Below are positions 43,297 through 47,953 of a DNA stretch of 47,953 nt, one piece after another. The stretch comes from a virus. The number at the start of each line of letters is the position of its first letter. Position 1 is the first letter of the stretch. Under the pieces are notes generated by a model. It did not search any database. It worked only from the letters and a program-made list of their open reading frames with translations, and was not told the origin of the DNA. The DNA lies in IMG/VR virus record IMGVR_UViG_3300045931_000138, positions 1 to 47,953 of that record. The stretch is one strand, 5' to 3'. The position numbers and the translations under genes are program-made.

Positions 43297-44381
43297 TGAC
43301 CTGTGAGAGGCACACCGTCAAACTGGTGCGGTGGAAGACCCTGGAACTGATTGCTGAGATTCCCGACATCCTTGAGGTGTGGTGGGAGCGGAAACGGGAC
43401 GATATCTCGAACGCCACCGTGCGGGTCGGTTCGGTTGACTGCTGCGAGGTGCTGAAAGAGATCGGTGTTGTCCGCACCGAGATACATATCTATCGCGGTG
43501 GTGTTCGTGTGTGGCGGGGGAAGGTGACCCGAATTGAGTTCGGTGTTGAGACGACGGAGATTGTCGCTGAGGACATGTTCTGGGTGGCGAAGCATTCCAT
43601 CCTGGAGACCGGGTACAACTTCACGTACCCGAACATAGCCAGTGCCGGGTATGTCATGCACTGGCTGCTCACCAACCAGTGCTACAGCCGGTATGGCGAT
43701 CCGCACATGATGGCGGACAAGGTGATCTGGCACCAGTCCGCTGGTGAGGCGAAAACCTCCCGTCAGCAGCACGCCTACGCGACCACTGTCTGGGATGACG
43801 TGGACTCCTTTGCGGAAGACGGCGGCATGGATTACACGATGGTGAACGACACCATCCACATCTTCGACAACCACTACGCCTGGTCCGTTCTGCCCCCACT
43901 GGGGCGGGAGGATGTTGTTGGCGACATGGTGATCGTGGAGTACTCCTCCGAGTTCGCAACCCGTGCATTTGTGACCAATGGTGCGGGGTACGCAGGTTCT
44001 GCGATCATGCCCCCGGAAGCCATTGCCGCCTACGGGGTGGTGGATGAGATCATTGCGACGTGGAACGATGCCGTCGCGGACGGTCCCCCTTCTGCTGAAG
44101 ACCTAGCGCAGATGGCGGACACCGCTAAGCGGAACCTGGGGTCCATGTACCCGCCCGATATCAGGCTCCGCATATCGGAGGGCTCGCGCCTCACCCCGTC
44201 TGCCCAATGGAACATCAACTCCCTCATCCCAGGTTCATGGTTCCAGGCGTCTGCGCAGGTCGGGTGCCGGTTCATCGAGGAGTGGCACAGGCTCAACAGT
44301 TTCAGGGTGGATGAGGACCAGGACGGGGAGGTTGTCACTTTCATATCGAGCACCGCACCGGCCACAAGGGTTGATCCCTGA
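43296..44381 (+). CDS. Minor tail protein, Gp37-like (ReqiPepy6 type), 361 aa
   Basis: TVKLVRWKTLELIAEIPDIL then VWWERKRDDISNATVRVG, IYRGGVRVWRGKVTRIEFGV, and a domain with YMHWLL-type helix, DYTMVNDTIHIFDNH and YAGSAIMPPEAIAAYGVVDE match the siphovirus Gp37-like tail family first noted in Rhodococcus phage ReqiPepy6. ATG 43296 (TGATG overlap) is chosen over GTG 43266. It probably forms part of the tail tip that anchors fibres. Confidence 0.7.
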   Translation: MTCERHTVKLVRWKTLELIAEIPDILEVWWERKRDDISNATVRVGSVDCCEVLKEIGVVRTEIHIYRGGVRVWRGKVTRIEFGVETTEIVAEDMFWVAKHSILETGYNFTYPNIASAGYVMHWLLTNQCYSRYGDPHMMADKVIWHQSAGEAKTSRQQHAYATTVWDDVDSFAEDGGMDYTMVNDTIHIFDNHYAWSVLPPLGREDVVGDMVIVEYSSEFATRAFVTNGAGYAGSAIMPPEAIAAYGVVDEIIATWNDAVADGPPSAEDLAQMADTAKRNLGSMYPPDIRLRISEGSRLTPSAQWNINSLIPGSWFQASAQVGCRFIEEWHRLNSFRVDEDQDGEVVTFISSTAPATRVDP

Positions 44382-44659
44382 TGAAGCCGCCGCCGCTGAC
44401 GCTGGTCAACTTCCTGCAAGACCTCGATACGCGCATGAGACGTCAGGAGCGAAGGATGCAGGGTGTCCTGTCGGTGGCTGAGTCGCTGTCGGTTCTGGCG
44501 GTTCAGAGTCTGGATGAGATACCCGTGGCAGCCGCCGATGGCTCCATCTTTGTTGTCGCCCCTACCCTCATGGTGGTACAGAAGCGCGACGGTGTGCTGG
44601 TGCGAGAAGATGGGGCAGGGCCGCTGACTGTGCAGGCAGCCCTGGATTGGAGCCCGTGA
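44381..44659 (+). CDS. Small tail protein, 92 aa
   Basis: ATG 44381 overlaps the previous stop. N-terminal helix (NFLQDLDTRMRRQERRMQG) followed by VLSVAESLSVLAVQSLDEIP and a small sheet VVAPTLMVVQKRDGVLVRED. Probably a connector between tail tip and fibre. Family not recognised. Confidence 0.6.
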   Translation: MKPPPLTLVNFLQDLDTRMRRQERRMQGVLSVAESLSVLAVQSLDEIPVAAADGSIFVVAPTLMVVQKRDGVLVREDGAGPLTVQAALDWSP

Positions 44660-45372
44660 TGGCTAGTCCGAGCAGGAGCAGGGACTGCATCCCAGATGTT
44701 CGTGGCACACCCCCGCTCCCAGGTGATGGGTCGTACCTGACGCAGGCGGAGAGCGATGCGCGGTACGTGAATGAGTCGGGTGATGTGGTGGAGGGTGTGC
44801 TTTCGTACGCCCCCGGTGTGCAGGCTGTGATGCCGAATGATTTGGTGACCCTCGCGGACCTTGAGGAGATCCCGAAGGGCGAACCCGGTGAGCGCGGCCC
44901 TACGGGTTACACATGGACGATTACGCAGCCGGATGACCCAGGTGACCCCGCCAACTTCACACAGCCGTGGCCGTACAACGTGCCCCTGTGGGTGGACACC
45001 AGTGACCCTATCGGAGGTACGGGGGAGAGTTACGCCGTCCTCAAGTATTGGGATGGTGCGGCCTGGGCACCTCTGATGAACCTGAACCAGGACTTAGCGG
45101 ATGTCTTGTACGTCCATATCGCCGGTAGCACGATGGAGGGGCCGCTTGTCCTCCACGCCGACCCGACAGCCGCCCTGGAGGCCGCCACCAAGCAGTACGT
45201 GGATGATAGCGCCGAGGTGTCGATCCAACCCGATGTACCGGTTGATCCCAGCATTGTGCTGTGGGTCGATACAGATGAACCTACGGCGCTGGATGCCCTG
45301 GCTATGGATGTTTCGCTGCTGCGTGCCGAGGTCCAGGAACTGCGCACAGCCCTTGAGGCCAGCCGTGCCTAA
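44659..45372 (+). CDS. Tail fibre/baseplate protein with collagen-like insert, 237 aa
   Basis: TQAESDARYVNESGDVVEGV is the short fold seen in many phage fibres; then KGEPGERGPTGYTW, a brief collagen-like GXY run, WTITQPDDPGDPANFTQPW, and a second AGSTMEGPLVLHADPTAALE unit with YVDDSAE. The C-terminus is a coiled coil (LLRAEVQELRTALEASRA) for trimerisation. Confidence 0.68.
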   Translation: MASPSRSRDCIPDVRGTPPLPGDGSYLTQAESDARYVNESGDVVEGVLSYAPGVQAVMPNDLVTLADLEEIPKGEPGERGPTGYTWTITQPDDPGDPANFTQPWPYNVPLWVDTSDPIGGTGESYAVLKYWDGAAWAPLMNLNQDLADVLYVHIAGSTMEGPLVLHADPTAALEAATKQYVDDSAEVSIQPDVPVDPSIVLWVDTDEPTALDALAMDVSLLRAEVQELRTALEASRA

Positions 45373-45393
45373 CGATCTAAGAGAGGAGGAGGG

Positions 45394-45810
45394 GTGACAG
45401 ACATAGACCTGACGCCGGATGTGGTGAACATCAAGGCGTATGCGGGCAACACCGTGCCGATCCTCGTGACCGTTCCGGCAGGGGTTGCGGATGGGTTCAT
45501 GTGGAACGGGCAACTGCGCACAACCCGTGAATCTGCAACGGTGGACGCGACCTGGATCATCACCGAGCCGGTGGCCCCCGGTGACCCCGCCTACTGCATG
45601 CTCCCTGCCGCTGAGACTGCGCGTTTAGCGGGTACGGGAACTGTCACCAGAAGGCGCATGAGTGATGGCACTGTGCGTTCCATCCAGGTTTATAGCGGCG
45701 AGTACGACATCGAATGCAAGCACCCCACCGCCCCCGATCCTGTGCATACCTGGGTGCAGGGCACATTGACCATCGAACTTGATGTGACGCGGGTTGAGGT
45801 TGCGCCGTGA
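45394..45810 (+). CDS. Tail-associated beta protein, 138 aa
   Basis: GTG 45394 with GAGGAGGAGGG. Beta sandwich: VVNIKAYAGNTVPILVTVPA, GFMWNGQLRTTRESATVDAT, VRSIQVYSGEYDIECKH, and GTLTIELDVTRVEVAP. Resembles BppU/LtpA-type N-terminal domains (LTP-, baseplate upper protein). It probably links fibre to baseplate. Confidence 0.6.
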   Translation: MTDIDLTPDVVNIKAYAGNTVPILVTVPAGVADGFMWNGQLRTTRESATVDATWIITEPVAPGDPAYCMLPAAETARLAGTGTVTRRRMSDGTVRSIQVYSGEYDIECKHPTAPDPVHTWVQGTLTIELDVTRVEVAP

Positions 45811-46283
45811 CAGTTTCGGTAGAGGTCCCGCTTGTAGAGGTAGAGGTCAAGGGGCCGACAGCCACCGAGGTGATTGTCGGATCCCCCAGTACCGCTGTGA
45901 TCGTGGATGTGCAGAAACCCACCATCGAGGTGGGTGGGCCGAGCGCCAGCGTGGTGGTGGAGGCAGCCGTATCTGCACCTATCGTCGTGGAGTCCACCCA
46001 GGCGGAGGTGTTCGTGGACACCTACGGCAGCCCCGGCAAGAAGGGTGACAAGGGGGACCAGGGCGACCCCGGCCCGCCAGGTCCGAACGATCAGTCCTAC
46101 AAGCACACACAGGCGATGCCGCTCACCACCTGGACGATTCAGCACAACATGGGGCGGAGGCCCTCGGTGCATGCGGAGGATGCTGCTGGGACGGTGATCT
46201 ACGGGTCGATCATGCATGTTGATGACAACCTGCTGCTGCTTTCGTTCAGCATGGCGATCACCGGCACGGCGTACTGCGACTAG
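45807..46283 (+). CDS. Tail fibre with collagen-like repeat, 158 aa
   Basis: GTG 45807 overlaps the previous stop. Val-rich N-terminus (VEVPLVEVEVKGPTATEVIV), collagen-like GSPGKKGDKGDQGDPGPPGP, then the fibre tip TTWTIQHNMGRRPSVHAEDA, a 'localised at tip' beta domain seen in many phage fibres, ending LLLLSFSMAITGTAYCD. Likely receptor-binding tip. Confidence 0.72.
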   Translation: MTVSVEVPLVEVEVKGPTATEVIVGSPSTAVIVDVQKPTIEVGGPSASVVVEAAVSAPIVVESTQAEVFVDTYGSPGKKGDKGDQGDPGPPGPNDQSYKHTQAMPLTTWTIQHNMGRRPSVHAEDAAGTVIYGSIMHVDDNLLLLSFSMAITGTAYCD

Positions 46284-46292
46284 GAGGCCCAC

Positions 46293-47555
46293 ATGCCTAT
46301 CCCGATGTTGGATTCGGTGGAGTTCAACAAGATTCCATCGCTCCAGTTCGCCCTGCCTGTTGTCGCAGCGGACCCGACCGGCTACCAGGCGGGCCTGATC
46401 TTCAATAGCACCGATTTGTTGGTGAAGTACCACGATGGGACGGCTTGGAAGGCGTTGACCGTAGTGGGCACGCCACCGTCGGGTACTGCTGGTGGTGATC
46501 TTTCCGGCTCCTACCCGAACCCGCAGATCGCTTCTGGTGTGATCGTGGACGCTGATGTGAACGGCAGCGCCAACATCGCCCAGTCGAAGATCGCTGGCCT
46601 CACTACGGCGTTGGGCAACAAGGCTGATGCGGCCCGCACTATCACTGCCGGTAACGGTCTTACTGGTGGTGGTGACCTGACCGCGAACAGGACCATCGAC
46701 GTTGCTGTGGGCACGGGCCTGACGGTTGCCGCTGATGCTGTATCGCTGGACCAGACGTACACGGATGGCCGGTACGAGCAGGTCAGCAAGAAGGGTGTGG
46801 CGAACGGTTACGCGCCGTTGGATGCCAGCAACCTGATTCCCACAGCGCACATCCCGCCGCTGGCTATCAGCGAGGTGTTCGTGGTGGCGTCCGAGGCGGC
46901 GATGCTGGCGCTGACCGCGCAGGTCGGTGACGTGGCGATCCGCACCGACATAAATAAAACTTTTATACTTTCCGCCGCTCCGGCCTCCACGTTGGCGAAC
47001 TGGAAGGAGGTCATGGCGACCGGCCAGGTCGTCAGCGTCAACGGCAAGACCGGGGTTGTTACGATAACCCTTGCTGAACTAGGCGGGGTCGCCACCTCTC
47101 GCCAGGTGATCGCTGGCAACGGTTTGACCGGGGGTGGCGACCTAACCGTCGATCGTACGCTCAACGTAGCCAACGCGGATGGCACCTTGACCGTGGCTGC
47201 TGATGACGTGAAGGTGGCCTCCGCCCCGAAGTGGACGACGGCGCGTTCCATCACCCTGACTGGTGATGTTACTGGCACGGCTGCTGCGGTGGACGGGTCG
47301 GCCAATGTCAGCATCGCCACCACCTTGGTCACGACCGGTGTCAAACGGTTCGCGGCGAACATCGGCAACGGGGCGTTGACCACCATCCCGGTGGCGCACA
47401 ACCTGGGCACCCGTGATTTGCATGTCGCCGTGTACAACGCAACCACGTTCGCGGTGGTGCAGTGCGGGATAACGATGACCGACACCAACACGGTGAACCT
47501 GACGTTCGCGGTGGCCCCTGCGTCGAACGCTTACCGTGTGGTGATCGTGGGATGA
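46293..47555 (+). CDS. Long tail fibre / receptor-binding protein, 420 aa
   Basis: Ala/Thr/Gly-rich repetitive beta protein with GGDLSGSYPNPQIASGVIVD and two copies of AGNGLTGGGDLT...RT (about residues 117 and 275), as in phage fibre shafts. The C-terminal ALTTIPVAHNLGTRDLHVAV repeats the tip fold of the 46283 protein. AT-rich patch near 46950 (ATAAATAAAACTTTTATAC) in an otherwise GC-rich gene. Confidence 0.72.
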   Translation: MPIPMLDSVEFNKIPSLQFALPVVAADPTGYQAGLIFNSTDLLVKYHDGTAWKALTVVGTPPSGTAGGDLSGSYPNPQIASGVIVDADVNGSANIAQSKIAGLTTALGNKADAARTITAGNGLTGGGDLTANRTIDVAVGTGLTVAADAVSLDQTYTDGRYEQVSKKGVANGYAPLDASNLIPTAHIPPLAISEVFVVASEAAMLALTAQVGDVAIRTDINKTFILSAAPASTLANWKEVMATGQVVSVNGKTGVVTITLAELGGVATSRQVIAGNGLTGGGDLTVDRTLNVANADGTLTVAADDVKVASAPKWTTARSITLTGDVTGTAAAVDGSANVSIATTLVTTGVKRFAANIGNGALTTIPVAHNLGTRDLHVAVYNATTFAVVQCGITMTDTNTVNLTFAVAPASNAYRVVIVG

Positions 47556-47586
47556 TCCATGCCAGGGAGGTGCGGAGGAGGAGGCG

Positions 47587-47721
47587 ATGAAGAACCTGGA
47601 TAAGGTGACTGCGCCTGAGGATGTGCCGACCAAGGATTATGTGGACAAGGCTCTGGAGGTTTATGTGGGTGCCACGCAGCCCAGTGACCCTAGGGTGTAC
47701 TTGTGGGTGCAGACACCATGA
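47587..47721 (+). CDS. Small fibre-associated protein, 44 aa
   Basis: ATG 47587 after GGAGGAGGCG. MKNLDKVTAPEDVPTKDYVD has the 'PxDVPTKDYVD' element of phage fibre N-termini, and ATQPSDPRVYLWVQTP the trimer-tip type strand also in the next gene. Probably a short fibre chaperone or fibre segment. Confidence 0.55.
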   Translation: MKNLDKVTAPEDVPTKDYVDKALEVYVGATQPSDPRVYLWVQTP

Positions 47722-47736
47722 GGGGAGTCTGGTGAC

Positions 47737-47953
47737 ATGCCGGTCCTGAAATACCGTGACCCTGCTGATGGGTTGTTCAAGGATTTGGTTGCGGCTGGTG
47801 GCGGGTCGAACGAGGTCACCATCGCTGGTACGACACCTGTTGATCCCATGAACGAGTTGTGGGTGGATACTACCGCGTCCACTCCGGTGTATGACTGGTC
47901 GGTTGCGGACAACCGCTACCTGACCAGCGGGTTCAGGAACATGATCCGCAACG
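47737..47953 (+). CDS. N-terminus of a further tail fibre gene (cut by window edge)
   Basis: Begins MPVLKYRDPADGLFKDLVAA and contains VTIAGTTPVDPMNELWVDTT, the same Pro-x-Asp/Glu-Leu-Trp-Val-Asp-Thr strand as in the fibre at 44659. 72 codons are visible; the rest lies outside. Confidence 0.65.
   Translation, partial: MPVLKYRDPADGLFKDLVAAGGGSNEVTIAGTTPVDPMNELWVDTTASTPVYDWSVADNRYLTSGFRNMIRN

Overview
The window is part of a tailed bacteriophage (siphovirus) genome that infects an actinobacterium. The DNA is visibly GC-rich. It encodes a WhiB-type iron-sulphur regulator, a family essentially confined to Actinobacteria and their phages. The virion genes follow the actinophage siphovirus order: small and large terminase, portal, multidomain capsid protease, capsid, major tail protein, connectors, tail chaperones, tape measure, minor tail proteins, fibres. 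Both ends of the window cut through genes, and no polymerase, primase, helicase, lysin, holin, integrase or repressor is visible, so this is an incomplete genome. The exact host cannot be named.

Layout. (1) 1-5158, minus strand: about 25 very small genes in one translationally coupled run (ATGA/GTGA overlaps), many of them Cys/His-rich zinc-ribbon-like proteins, read from the WhiB gene downward. (2) 5398-7501: a plus-strand excisionase-like HTH gene facing a minus-strand recombination operon (ERF annealing protein, winged-helix protein, SSB, RusA resolvase). (3) 7697-9764, plus: replication-initiation-type genes and an HNH nuclease. (4) 9761-15495, minus: a secreted or anchored protein, an 0.9-kb degenerate pentamer array, two conserved phage proteins (one RAMP-like), a Cas4/RecB-like Fe-S nuclease and small genes. 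(5) 15668-24353, minus: accessory genes (DUF932 protein, HNH, SLOG-fold protein, secreted proteins, Ala/Lys-rich protein) in short units, each with hairpins and a related promoter. A 1-kb non-coding block at 22028-23035 holds nine 12-bp iterons, an inverted repeat and six 16-bp dyads, and is the best candidate for an origin or partition/control locus. (6) 24587-27564, plus: ParB-like protein, TET/JBP-type 2-oxoglutarate dioxygenase, a DXD-type glycosyltransferase and a TET-associated-type glycosyltransferase; together these look like a DNA base hypermodification cassette. (7) 27590-47953, plus: packaging, head and tail genes, interrupted at 33650-34455 by terminators, a tRNA-like element and a 46-residue gene that appears to start with ATC.

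How the parts work together. The two divergent early units share a 195-bp control region at 7502-7696. At least five minus-strand units carry a similar -35/-10 pair with an 18-19 bp spacer, and three of these have a GGTGGCGCCACC-type palindrome just after the -10, which implies one regulator controls them together. The hypermodification genes directly precede the terminase genes, so DNA would be modified after replication and before packaging, probably to shield it from host restriction.
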